Assembly: GCA_963169765.1 (NCBI GenBank)
Contig: CAUJEN010000114.1
Span: 62,001-126,000, forward strand
Origin: QWHO01 sp021404945
Lineage (GTDB): Bacteria > Vulcanimicrobiota > Xenobia > Xenobiales > QWHO01
Direction: 5' to 3'
Length of the DNA: 64,000 nt
The translations under genes were made by a program, and so were the position numbers. Of the stretch, positions 1-11,058 are shown one piece after another (the stretch's first letter is position 1; the number at the start of each line of letters is the position of its first letter). The notes under the pieces were generated by a model. That model did no database searches. It was not told the origin of the DNA and was given only the letters and a program-made list of their open reading frames with translations.

Positions 1-1
1 C

Positions 2-3532
<3,531 letters not shown>

Positions 3533-3551
3533 GCTGGCCATCGAGTCAGAA

Positions 3552-3586
3552 GAAAGGGGCCCCTCCCTCGGGAGGGGCTCTTTGCG
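3552..3586 (+). terminator. rho-independent terminator after rpoC
   Basis: A GC-rich stem GCCCCTCC/GGAGGGGC (3559-3566 with 3571-3578) with loop CTCG is followed by TCTTTGCGTTT. The A-rich stretch before it can pair with the T-rich tail, as in bidirectional terminators. It sits 20 bases after the rpoC stop. Confidence 0.85.
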
Positions 3587-3600
3587 TTTGCCGGGGCCAG

Positions 3601-3737
3601 GATCCGTTTCGCTTCTTTCCAGGCAAAGTGTACAGTCAAGAGATCTTAAACGGATCGACTGTACAGCTCAGGTCTTCCGCTCCCCGGGGAGTAGAACAGT
3701 TTCGTGTCGCCCGGCCATGCACACCGGCCGTTTTTAA
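3601..3737 (+). other. candidate structured RNA: two interleaved stems plus hairpin and T-run
   Basis: Two perfect 9-bp complementarities interleave. GATCCGTTT (3601-3609) pairs with AAACGGATC (3648-3656), and TGTACAGTC (3629-3637) pairs with GACTGTACA (3657-3665). The second halves abut with no gap, the topology of an H-type pseudoknot with coaxial stems. Further on are a 12-bp palindrome CTCCCCGGGGAG (3680-3691) and a short hairpin CGGCC/GGCCG (3712-3716 with 3726-3730) followed by TTTTTAA. That order (folded domain, then terminator-like hairpin) resembles a cis-regulatory leader or small RNA. No convincing coding frame explains this 350-base gap between rpoC and the next gene. Function is unknown. 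Confidence 0.45.
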
Positions 3738-3881
3738 TGGCTGTTGCTCCTACACTTTCTGGATTCTGCCTCTGTTGTACCGGTCAAGAATGGGCATAAT
3801 CGGGTCAGGTGTTGCTCGCCTCGATGGTGAGCCCTCAAATTTGGATGTGTCCCCCAATGATTTTGGGGAAAGGAGGCAGAA

Positions 3882-4109
3882 ATGCTGAAGAAACTGATGG
3901 TCCTGATCATTCTGGTGGCCCTGGCCGGGACGGCCTTCGCCCAACTTGCGCCGAGCTGCAGTCGCTGCAGCGGCAATGGAAAGTGTTGGACTTGCAGCGG
4001 GACGGGGATTGGCTCCTCTGCCTCCTGCTCGATGTGTAACGGAACCGGAACGTGCTACTACTGCTCTGGCAAGGGCACAGTCTCGGTGGCCCCTGCGCAT
4101 CACCACTGA
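3882..4109 (+). CDS. small exported protein with four CxxCxGxG-type motifs
   Basis: A 75-residue protein of unknown function. The first 20 residues form a signal peptide (MLKK, a hydrophobic core, then AFA before Gln21). The mature part is mostly cysteine-rich motifs arranged as two pairs: CSRCSGNG/CWTCSGTG and CSMCNGTG/CYYCSGKG. This is the pattern of the DnaJ central zinc-finger domain, where each pair of motifs binds one zinc ion, so two zinc sites are likely. The J-domain and substrate domain of DnaJ are absent. A strong AAAGGAGG ribosome site lies 6-7 bases before the ATG. A weak CATAAT -10 candidate is at 3795-3800. A perfect hairpin follows the gene, so it is probably monocistronic. 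An exported, free-standing DnaJ-type zinc finger is uncommon; a redox or metal-binding role in the envelope is possible but not shown. Confidence 0.75.
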   Translation: MLKKLMVLIILVALAGTAFAQLAPSCSRCSGNGKCWTCSGTGIGSSASCSMCNGTGTCYYCSGKGTVSVAPAHHH

Positions 4110-4134
4110 GAAGCCCTTTCAGACCGCTGCGCTG

Positions 4135-4168
4135 CGAGGCAGGCCGTGAGGCCTGCCTCGCCGTGTTT
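4135..4168 (+). terminator. terminator hairpin after small Cys-rich gene
   Basis: A perfect 11-bp stem CGAGGCAGGCC/GGCCTGCCTCG (4135-4145 and 4150-4160) with a GTGA tetraloop, followed by CCGTGTTTCC. The T-tract is short, so termination may be partial. Confidence 0.65.
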
Positions 4169-4203
4169 CCGGACCAAACAGGAACCGTTTTGTCCAAAGA
4201 GGA

Positions 4204-6198
4204 ATGCTCCCCGCTTCGATGAGCGATCTATTGTCCCAGCAGATGCGCCTTTTTGCCACCCTGACCACCTTCGGGTTGCTGATCGTCCTGCTGGCCGCCT
4301 ATAACTGGGCCTTCCGCAAAGCAGAGCCCAGGCTCGAGTTGCTCAAGGTGCTCCAGGAGCGACTGCGCTACATTGTGCTGGCGGCCGTGTTCATGTTTCC
4401 CGCCTGGTTTGGGTGCACCCAGATCGAAGACTTTCAATCCTACGCCAATCTGCTGCTGCTGGGCCTGATCTTTGTGGGCACAGTGGTTGCCTTCGAGTCG
4501 GCCCTCTCGGTCGTCTTTGGCTATCGCTCGGGCGGCGAGGCGGCCCGGGTCGCCCGGCCCTTCCGCTTCGGCTTGCGGGCCGCCTGTTACGCCTTGCTGG
4601 CCTACTACCTGCTGAAGACCCACCCTGACCTGGCCCTGTTCGACAATGCCGATAAATACGCGCTGGCTTCGCTTTTCATCACCTATCTGATGCTTCACGT
4701 CACTTACACCTACTTTTTCAAGTGGGTGCAGTGGCGCCATCCGCTGGCTGTGGCGGTGGCCCGCCGGGTCCGCATGTGGGCCTATCTCCTGGTGCTGGCT
4801 CTGCTGGCGTTCTACGCCTTCAGTAATTTCGACCTGTGGCCCAATCTGCCGCCCTACGAGCGGGACGCCATCAAGGACCATCTACGCCTGGCCCTCACCA
4901 CGCTCATTTTTCTGATCCTTCTGGATGGCATTGTGGCGGCCGTTTTCGACTACTACTTTCCGGTCATGCGCCGGACGGTCATTCCCCATCTGTTTCGTGA
5001 CCTGACCAGCGTCCTGATTTACCTGATCGTGATCTTGTTCGTAGTGGGCGTGGTTCTGCGCAAGGACCTGAGCAGCCTTGTACTGGGCTCGACGGTCGTC
5101 TCCATCATCATCGGCCTGGCTTTGCAGGAAACCCTGGGCAATTTCTTCGCCGGCCTCATGCTCAGTCTGTCGCGCCCCTACAACCTCGGTGACGACCTGA
5201 GCGTGGATGACGTGACCGGAAGGGTCGAGAAGATCGACTGGCGCTCGACGGTGCTGCGCACCCAGACGGGCGACTATGTCATTTTGCCTAACTCCAGCAT
5301 GGCCAAGGCCAACCTTCAGAATTTCTCGGCTCCGACTCGCTCCCATGCTCGTTTCGTGGAAGTGGGTTGCCACTACCGCCACCCGCCCAACGTGGTCAAG
5401 CGGGCCATCCTGGAGGCCGCCTACTCGGTTCATGAGGTCCTGTCCGAGCCTCGTCCCGAGGTCTGGCTCACGACCTTTGCCGATTCCTCCATCAACTATA
5501 AGCTTCGCTTCTTTCTCAATAACTTTCCGCAGCGCTTTGCCATTGAGAGCAAGGTGCGCGAGGCCATCTGGTATCGTTTCTCGCGCGACAAGCTGGAGAT
5601 CCCCTTCCCCATCCGAAACCTCATCCAGGTCCCTCCGGAGGAGCGCCAGGACCTGTCCAGCGAGGTGCGAGCCCTGCTCGACAAGGTGGACTTCCTGCAT
5701 GCCTTCCAGGATGGCGAGCTCGACATTCTGGCTCGGCGCATCCGTTACCAGCTCTACGCCCGGGGTGAGAAGATCTGCTTGCAGGGGGAGCCGGGCGACT
5801 CCTTCTACATTATCAAGAGCGGTCGTCTGCGGGTCAGCGCCAAGAACCCGCGTGGAGAAGTCTTCCTCTCCATCGAGATGCTGGCCGGCCAGTATTTCGG
5901 CGAAATGGCCCTTCTGACCGGCGAGCCGCGCTCGGCCACGGTCGAGGCCACCGAGGACTCCGAGCTCTTGATGCTGGACAAGGAAGACTTGCGGACGATC
6001 ATGCGCGACAACCCCCAGGTGGCCACGGTGATCAGCCAGGTCCTCGCCCAGCGCCAGCTGCGCACCGAGAAGGCGCGTGAGGAGCTCGAGGAAGAGCGCG
6101 CGCGCAGCCAGGAAGTGGAGAAGTCTACGGTCAGCCAGCGCCTGGACGTGCTCTCGGAGCAGTTCATGCGCAAAATCCGCGACTTCTTCAGTTACTAA
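4204..6198 (+). CDS. MscS-type channel with C-terminal cyclic-nucleotide-binding domain
   Basis: A 664-residue membrane protein. Several hydrophobic segments fill about residues 15-310. The MscS pore helix and beta domain follow (GSTVVSIIIGLALQETLGNF near 292-312, then RPYNLGDD and LPNSSMAKANLQNFS). A cyclic-nucleotide-binding (CAP-type) domain occupies about 500-610, with the phosphate-binding-cassette-like stretches GEPGDSFYIIKSG and GQYFGEMALLTGEPRSATV. A charged coiled tail ends the protein. This matches the bCNG group of the MscS superfamily, in which nucleotide binding rather than, or besides, membrane tension is thought to gate an ion pathway. Start is uncertain: ATG 4204 has AGAGGA immediately before it, too close, while ATG 4219 has that site about 16 bases upstream. 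A terminator follows. The ligand is not predictable from sequence. Confidence 0.9.
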   Translation: MLPASMSDLLSQQMRLFATLTTFGLLIVLLAAYNWAFRKAEPRLELLKVLQERLRYIVLAAVFMFPAWFGCTQIEDFQSYANLLLLGLIFVGTVVAFESALSVVFGYRSGGEAARVARPFRFGLRAACYALLAYYLLKTHPDLALFDNADKYALASLFITYLMLHVTYTYFFKWVQWRHPLAVAVARRVRMWAYLLVLALLAFYAFSNFDLWPNLPPYERDAIKDHLRLALTTLIFLILLDGIVAAVFDYYFPVMRRTVIPHLFRDLTSVLIYLIVILFVVGVVLRKDLSSLVLGSTVVSIIIGLALQETLGNFFAGLMLSLSRPYNLGDDLSVDDVTGRVEKIDWRSTVLRTQTGDYVILPNSSMAKANLQNFSAPTRSHARFVEVGCHYRHPPNVVKRAILEAAYSVHEVLSEPRPEVWLTTFADSSINYKLRFFLNNFPQRFAIESKVREAIWYRFSRDKLEIPFPIRNLIQVPPEERQDLSSEVRALLDKVDFLHAFQDGELDILARRIRYQLYARGEKICLQGEPGDSFYIIKSGRLRVSAKNPRGEVFLSIEMLAGQYFGEMALLTGEPRSATVEATEDSELLMLDKEDLRTIMRDNPQVATVISQVLAQRQLRTEKAREELEEERARSQEVEKSTVSQRLDVLSEQFMRKIRDFFSY

Positions 6199-6228
6199 AG
6201 CGCAAGGCCTTTGGTCTTTGCACTTTAC

Positions 6229-6260
6229 AACGCGCTGGAACGCAGTTCCGGCGCGTTCTT
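6229..6260 (+). terminator. terminator between convergent mscS-like and pfkA genes
   Basis: A long hairpin with arms AACGCGCTGGAAC and GTTCCGGCGCGTT (6229-6241 and 6245-6257, one G-T pair) around a 3-base loop is followed by CTTC. It lies between two convergent genes and could serve either. Confidence 0.7.
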
Positions 6261-6298
6261 CAGATTGTGCTAATGCGCAAAACCAAAGTGCGAGCACA

Positions 6299-7414
6299 TT
6301 AGCTGGCGGCCAGAACCTCGTCGCCGAAGTAGACACCCAGGTCTCGGCATGTCTGGACCGTGTCGCAGTCGATGGGGACCGTCTTGCACCGGTGGGTGCA
6401 CTCTGACAGGGGGATGTAGCGAACGTGCGGAGGATCGAGGGCCACCAGTACGCCTGATTTGCCTTGATCCAGCGCGCGCACGGCGGCCGCGCCAAAGCGC
6501 AGGGAAATGAGCCGGTCGGTAGCGTTGGGGCCTCCTCCGCGCAAAAGGTGACCGAGCACCACGCAGCGCGCTTCCTGGCCACACAGCTGCTCGAGATCCT
6601 TGGTGAGGCGATTGCCGGCGCCGCCGAGACGCTCCGCCCGGCCGACCTCCTGCCCGATGACGGAGGCGGCAGCCCCGCTGGGGTGGGCTCCCTCGGCCAC
6701 CACGACGATGGTAAAATTGCGCCCGTGAGCGTTGCGCTCGCGGATTTTGGCCGCCACAGCCTCGGTCTGGTAGGGGATCTCGGGTAGCAAGATCACGTCG
6801 GCGGTCCCTGCCAGACCGGCATGAAGAGCGATCCAGCCGGCGTAGCGACCCATCACCTCGACCACCAGCACGCGTTGATGCGCCTCGGCCGTTGAGTGGA
6901 GACGATCGATGCATTCAGTGGCGAACGAGACGGCGGAATCGAAGCCGAAGGTGACAAAAGTCCCGTCCAGATCGTTGTCGATGGTCTTGGGAACTCCGAT
7001 CACGCGGACCCCCAGGTCGAACAGGCGGGCCGCGATTTCCATGCTGCCATCCCCGCCGATGCTGATCAGAGCATCGATCTCTTTCTTCTTGAGGCCCTCG
7101 ACCACTTCAGCGCAGCGGTCAACCTCCACCAAGCTCCCCTCCGGTCCGAGCTTGGGATAGCGCATTGGATTGCCGCGATTGGTCGTGCCCAGGATGGTGC
7201 CGCCCAGGTGGGTGATGCCCCGAACGCTTTCGCGATCAAGCTTGATCAGCGGTGTCTTGTAGCGCTCGGGCTCGAGTAGACCGCTGTAGCCGTCGCGGAT
7301 GCCGACGACTTCCCAGCCTCGATTCAGAGAGGCAACCACGACGGAGCGGATGACGGCGTTGAGTCCGGGGGCGTCGCCCCCTCCGGTGCTGATGGCGATG
7401 CGACGAATGCTCAT
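6299..7414 (-). CDS. pfkA: 6-phosphofructokinase, group III type
   Basis: Catalyses phosphorylation of fructose 6-phosphate to the 1,6-bisphosphate, the committed step of glycolysis. The 371-residue protein has the nucleotide-binding GGGDAPG at 11-17, GGDGS at 120-124 and the catalytic PKTIDND at 142-148. Residues at two positions predict the phosphoryl donor in this family: the Gly of GGDGS (E. coli residue 104) goes with ATP, whereas the Lys of PKTIDND (E. coli 124, normally Gly in ATP enzymes) is typical of PPi enzymes. The Gly/Lys combination is that of actinobacterial group III ATP-PFKs, so ATP use is likely but PPi should be tested. The C-terminal 40 residues carry several cysteines. 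It is transcribed away from the str operon, with no operon partner visible. Confidence 0.93.
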   Translation of the reverse strand: MSIRRIAISTGGGDAPGLNAVIRSVVVASLNRGWEVVGIRDGYSGLLEPERYKTPLIKLDRESVRGITHLGGTILGTTNRGNPMRYPKLGPEGSLVEVDRCAEVVEGLKKKEIDALISIGGDGSMEIAARLFDLGVRVIGVPKTIDNDLDGTFVTFGFDSAVSFATECIDRLHSTAEAHQRVLVVEVMGRYAGWIALHAGLAGTADVILLPEIPYQTEAVAAKIRERNAHGRNFTIVVVAEGAHPSGAAASVIGQEVGRAERLGGAGNRLTKDLEQLCGQEARCVVLGHLLRGGGPNATDRLISLRFGAAAVRALDQGKSGVLVALDPPHVRYIPLSECTHRCKTVPIDCDTVQTCRDLGVYFGDEVLAAS

Positions 7415-7524
7415 GACGAGTTCTGCTTCGCAGCCAGGGTGCAGGCCCCTTCCCTGAGGTTAAGTTTATTGATCATTTTCTTAACCAGGCTGTGGAAAGC
7501 TGTCCCCAGCCCGTGGGGATAGGG

Positions 7525-7553
7525 TTGACAGCCCCTTTTGCTGGTGCTAGAAT
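7525..7553 (+). promoter_or_regulatory. sigma-70 type promoter of the str/ribosomal superoperon
   Basis: TTGACA (7525-7530), a 17-base spacer and TAGAAT (7548-7553) with TGC just before it (an extended -10). An AT-rich stretch (7460-7485) lies upstream. This is close to consensus and in the right place to drive rpsL and the genes after it. Confidence 0.85.
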
Positions 7554-7559
7554 GGCGCA

Positions 7560-7788
7560 GACTTTTTGATGGACCGGCGTCATTGCGCGCAAGTCCGCCA
7601 TCTCGGCTGCAAGTTGGTCGGGCCCAGGCGGATACTGCCGGAGTCGGCGGCCCCAGAAGCAGCTTCGGAAGGGGGTGTCAGGTTTGACCCCTGGTGCCGT
7701 GTAGACGGCGCGCCTGAGAGCTTGATTGAGCTCTTACCGAATCTGCTGGTCTGTTGGAGAGCATCGTACGGACCGGGAGATTTTTTTT
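7560..7788 (+). promoter_or_regulatory. 5' leader of rpsL, about 230 bases
   Basis: Untranslated region between the predicted start of transcription and rpsL. It contains a hairpin with arms TGAGAGCT and AGCTCTTA (7715-7722 and 7729-7736, one G-T pair). Long leaders before str operons can hold autoregulatory sites, but I recognise no known S7 or S12 binding motif. A run of eight T (7781-7788) precedes the rpsL start codon. Confidence 0.4.
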
Positions 7789-8217
7789 ATGCCCACAACG
7801 AACCAATTGGTCAGGAAGGGCCGTCGGGATCCCAAGCGGAAGAGCAAGGCTCCCGCCCTGCAATTCCTGTACAATTCCCTGCGGCTGAAGACCTTCCGCA
7901 CGCCGAAGGGCTCGCCCCAGAAGCGAGGGGTCTGCACTCAGGTCAAGACGGTGACCCCCAAGAAACCGAACTCAGCCCTGCGTAAAGTTGCGCGTGTGCG
8001 TCTGACCAACGGGATCGAAGTCACCGCGTATATCCCGGGCGTGGGGCACAATCTTCAGGAGCACTCGGTTGTCCTGATCCGGGGCGGTCGCGTCAAGGAC
8101 CTGCCGGGCGTTCGCTACCACATCGTTCGTGGCACGCTGGACACAGCCGGGGTAGCCAACCGCCGCCAGGGTCGCTCCAAGTATGGAGCCAAGCGGCCGA
8201 AGGAAGCCAAGAAGTAA
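7789..8217 (+). CDS. rpsL: 30S ribosomal protein S12
   Basis: Decoding-centre protein of the small subunit and the classical site of streptomycin-resistance mutations (TPKKPNSALRKVARV and RGGRVKDLPGVRYH are intact). The start ATG 7789 gives the canonical MPTTNQLVRKGR; the longer frame upstream is rejected. GGGAG lies 9 bases before it, across a T-run. At 142 residues it is longer than the usual 124 because of a roughly 15-residue insert after KSKAPAL (QFLYNSLRLKTF...), in the same place as the YNSFKKE-type insert of Bacillota S12, plus a lysine-rich tail. First gene of the str operon. Confidence 0.98.
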   Translation: MPTTNQLVRKGRRDPKRKSKAPALQFLYNSLRLKTFRTPKGSPQKRGVCTQVKTVTPKKPNSALRKVARVRLTNGIEVTAYIPGVGHNLQEHSVVLIRGGRVKDLPGVRYHIVRGTLDTAGVANRRQGRSKYGAKRPKEAKK

Positions 8218-8219
8218 TC

Positions 8220-8302
8220 GCAAGCGAAGCGCGCAGCGAGCCTGCGAGCGGAGAAAAGAAGTGCAAGCGAAGCGCGCAGCGAGCCTGCGAGCGGAGAAAA
8301 GA
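8220..8302 (+). repeat. tandem pair of a 40-bp intergenic hairpin repeat
   Basis: Two identical 40-base units (8220-8259 and 8263-8302) lie between rpsL and rpsG. The core contains CGCAG-CGAGC-CTGCG, able to form a short hairpin. A variant pair occurs at 14403-14475. This suggests a REP-like family dispersed in spacers of the ribosomal cluster. AAGGAG of rpsG follows directly. Confidence 0.8.
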
Positions 8303-8320
8303 GGCTAAGAAGGAGTCACT

Positions 8321-8791
8321 ATGCCCAGGAAAGGTCCCGTCTCCAAGCCCGAGGTACTGGCTGATCCGAAGTACCACAACAAGATGGTCACCAAGTTCAT
8401 CAACAAGGTGATGATGAACGGCAAGCGCAGTCTGGCCGAGCAGATCTTCTACGGCTCCATGGAGCAGCTGTCGAAGAAGGGTGGCAAGGACGCGCTGATG
8501 CTCTTCCAGCAGGCCATGGACAACACCATGCCGCTGGTCGAGGTGCGCCCTCGCCGCGTGGGTGGCGCCACCTACCAGGTGCCTGTCGAGGTGCGTCAGG
8601 ACCGGCGCGTGAGTCTGGCGATGCGCTGGCTGATCGGCGCCGCCCGCAAGCGCTCGGGAAAGACGATGATGGAGAAGCTGGCCGCCGAGCTGCTGGATGC
8701 CTCTCAGGGCATTGGCACCGCCGTCAAGAAGCGTGAGGACACGCACCGGATGGCTGAGGCCAACAAGGCTTTCGCTCACTACCGCTGGTAA
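8321..8791 (+). CDS. rpsG: 30S ribosomal protein S7
   Basis: Primary 16S rRNA-binding protein that organises the head of the 30S subunit and contacts the E-site tRNA. At 156 residues it is full length. Family signatures are visible: FINKVMMNGKR near the N-terminus, VEVRPRRVGGATYQVPVEV in the middle, and the terminal AHYRW. AAGGAG lies 7 bases before ATG. S7 often represses its own str operon by binding the mRNA; the repeated hairpins just upstream are a possible but unproven site. Confidence 0.98.
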   Translation: MPRKGPVSKPEVLADPKYHNKMVTKFINKVMMNGKRSLAEQIFYGSMEQLSKKGGKDALMLFQQAMDNTMPLVEVRPRRVGGATYQVPVEVRQDRRVSLAMRWLIGAARKRSGKTMMEKLAAELLDASQGIGTAVKKREDTHRMAEANKAFAHYRW

Positions 8792-8877
8792 GAGCGGCCA
8801 AATCGTTCAGGTTCTGAGCGTCACTCGCGCAGGCGGGTGGCGATCGATGTTCTGGGGGAGTCAGGAAAGACCCGGAG

Positions 8878-10983
8878 TTGACAATCACGGTGAGCTCGCA
8901 AACCAAAATATCGCTCGACAAGGTGCGCAACATCGGCATCGCTGCCCATATCGATGCCGGTAAGACCACCACGACCGAGCGAATCCTCTTCTACACCGGG
9001 CGAGTGCACCGCATCGGCGAGGTGGACGCTGGGGCCGCGACCATGGACTGGATGATCCAGGAGAAAGAGCGCGGCATCACGATCACCTCTGCGGTTACCC
9101 ACGCCGAGTGGAAGGGGACCGCGATCAACGTGATCGATACCCCTGGTCATGTGGATTTTACGGTTGAGGTGGAGCGCTCTCTGCGCGTGCTCGACGGCGT
9201 CATCGCCGTCTTTTGCGCCGTGGCCGGAGTGCAACCTCAGAGTGAGACGGTATGGCGCCAGGCGACCCGTTACAACGTGCCGCGCATCGCCTACATCAAT
9301 AAGATGGACCGCACCGGGGCCAACTTCTTCCAGGCCGTGGATCAGATCAAGGAGCGACTGGGCGCCGAACCGGTCCCGGTCCAGATTCCGGTGGGCGAGG
9401 AGAGCGGCTTTCGTGGGATGGTCGACCTGCTGACACGCAGGGCGTTCATCTACAAGGATGATCTGGGCAAGGAATGGTCGGTCGAGGATCCACCGGAAGA
9501 CCTGGCTCTGCAGATCGAGACCTTCCGCGAGAAGATGGTCGAAGCTGCGGCAGAATCGGACGAAGAGCTGACCCTGAAGTTCCTCGAGGGCATTCCCCTC
9601 ACCGACGAGGAGGTCAAGCGGGGCCTTCGCAAGCGTACGGTCAGCAACGAGATCGTCCCGGTGTTCTGTGGCTCGTCTTTCAAGAACAAAGGCGTTCAGC
9701 CTTTGCTCGACGGTGTGGTGGACTACCTTCCCTCGCCACTGGAAGTGCCCGCCGTGGTGGGCGTCGACCCGGACACGGGCGAGGAAAAGGTCCGTCACGC
9801 CGACCCCGACGAGCCGCTTTCGGCTCTGGTCTTCAAGATTGCCACCGACCCGTATGTGGGCAAACTTGCCTTCGCTCGGGTCTACTCAGGCGTGCTGAAA
9901 ACCGGCACGGCGGTGCTCAACTCCACGACCGGCAAGCGCGAGCGTATCGGGCGCTTGCTGCGCATGCACGCCGACCGTCGCGAGGACGTCGACGCCATTC
10001 AGGCCGGCGAGCTGGGCGCCATCGTGGGGCTGAAGCAGTCCTCCACCGGCGACACGCTCTCGGATGAGAAGAACAGTATCCAACTTGAGAAGATTGAGTT
10101 CCCCGAGCCGGTCATCAGTGTGGCCATCGAGCCAAAAACCAAGGCTGACCAGGACAAGATGGGTATCGCTCTGGCCAAGCTTTCGGAAGAGGACCCCACC
10201 TTCCGCACCCGCACCGACGAAGAGACCGGCCAGTGCATGATCTCGGGGATGGGCGAGTTGCACCTGGAGATCATCGTCGATCGCCTGCTGCGAGAGTTCT
10301 CGGTCGGCGCGAACGTGGGCCGTCCTCAGGTGGCTTACAAAGAGGCCGTCCGCCGCGCCCTGAAAGCGGAAGGTCGCTTCGTGCGCCAGACTGGTGGTCG
10401 TGGTCAATTCGGCCACGTCTGGATCGAGGTCGAGCCACTGGCTCCGGGGAAAGGTTTTGTTTTTGAGAGCAAGATCGTCGGAGGCACGGTTCCCAAGGAG
10501 TACGTGGCTCCGGTGGAGGTGGGAGTCAAGGAAGGACTCTCCACGGGCGTGCTGGCCGGTTATCCGGTGGTGGACATCAAAGTCACCCTGGTGGACGGGT
10601 CTTACCACGAGGTGGACTCGAGCGAGATCGCCTTCAAGATCGCGGGTTCCATGGCGGTCAAGGAGGCTCTTCGCAAGAACGATTGTTATTTGAAAGAGCC
10701 GGTCATGAAAGTGGAGGTGGTTGTCCCAGACAACTATCTCGGTGACGTGATCGGCGACATCAACAGCCGGCGCGGCAAGATCGAAGGCGTGAGCCCCACA
10801 CCGGGCAACACGCAGACGATCAAGTCGTTGGTACCGCTGGCCGAGATGTTCGGCTATGTGGGCAATTTGCGCTCCTTGACACAGGGTCGAGGAACGTACA
10901 CTATGGAGTTCTCGCATTACGCCGAGGTTCCTAAGCCCATTCAGGAAGAGATCATTTCCCGTTTTTATGGCAAAGCGGTGTAG
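8878..10983 (+). CDS. fusA: translation elongation factor G
   Basis: GTPase that moves tRNA and mRNA through the ribosome and splits post-termination ribosomes with RRF. The G motifs are intact: AHIDAGKTT (G1), RGITI (G2), DTPGHVD (G3) and NKMD (G4). Domains II to V follow, ending in the typical FSHYAEVP region. The start is TTG 8878 (AGGAAAG 9 bases upstream) or GTG 8890 (CGGAG 12 bases upstream); neither is ATG, and the second gives a length closer to typical. About 697-701 residues. An 86-base spacer separates it from rpsG. Confidence 0.98.
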   Translation: MTITVSSQTKISLDKVRNIGIAAHIDAGKTTTTERILFYTGRVHRIGEVDAGAATMDWMIQEKERGITITSAVTHAEWKGTAINVIDTPGHVDFTVEVERSLRVLDGVIAVFCAVAGVQPQSETVWRQATRYNVPRIAYINKMDRTGANFFQAVDQIKERLGAEPVPVQIPVGEESGFRGMVDLLTRRAFIYKDDLGKEWSVEDPPEDLALQIETFREKMVEAAAESDEELTLKFLEGIPLTDEEVKRGLRKRTVSNEIVPVFCGSSFKNKGVQPLLDGVVDYLPSPLEVPAVVGVDPDTGEEKVRHADPDEPLSALVFKIATDPYVGKLAFARVYSGVLKTGTAVLNSTTGKRERIGRLLRMHADRREDVDAIQAGELGAIVGLKQSSTGDTLSDEKNSIQLEKIEFPEPVISVAIEPKTKADQDKMGIALAKLSEEDPTFRTRTDEETGQCMISGMGELHLEIIVDRLLREFSVGANVGRPQVAYKEAVRRALKAEGRFVRQTGGRGQFGHVWIEVEPLAPGKGFVFESKIVGGTVPKEYVAPVEVGVKEGLSTGVLAGYPVVDIKVTLVDGSYHEVDSSEIAFKIAGSMAVKEALRKNDCYLKEPVMKVEVVVPDNYLGDVIGDINSRRGKIEGVSPTPGNTQTIKSLVPLAEMFGYVGNLRSLTQGRGTYTMEFSHYAEVPKPIQEEIISRFYGKAV

Positions 10984-11058
10984 CTACATTTGCAAGCCCT
11001 GCGAGGGTAGCGAACAAGTTTGGGACGAGGGTCCCAAGGGAACGAAACGGAGGCAATC

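Noticed and set aside
3628..3888. 86-codon frame before the Cys-rich gene
   Set aside because: No ribosome site or family; overlaps the pseudoknot-like element and lies in a non-coding gap.
4882..6582. 566-codon minus-strand frame over the MscS-like gene
   Set aside because: Mirror of a well-supported gene; no recognisable domain.
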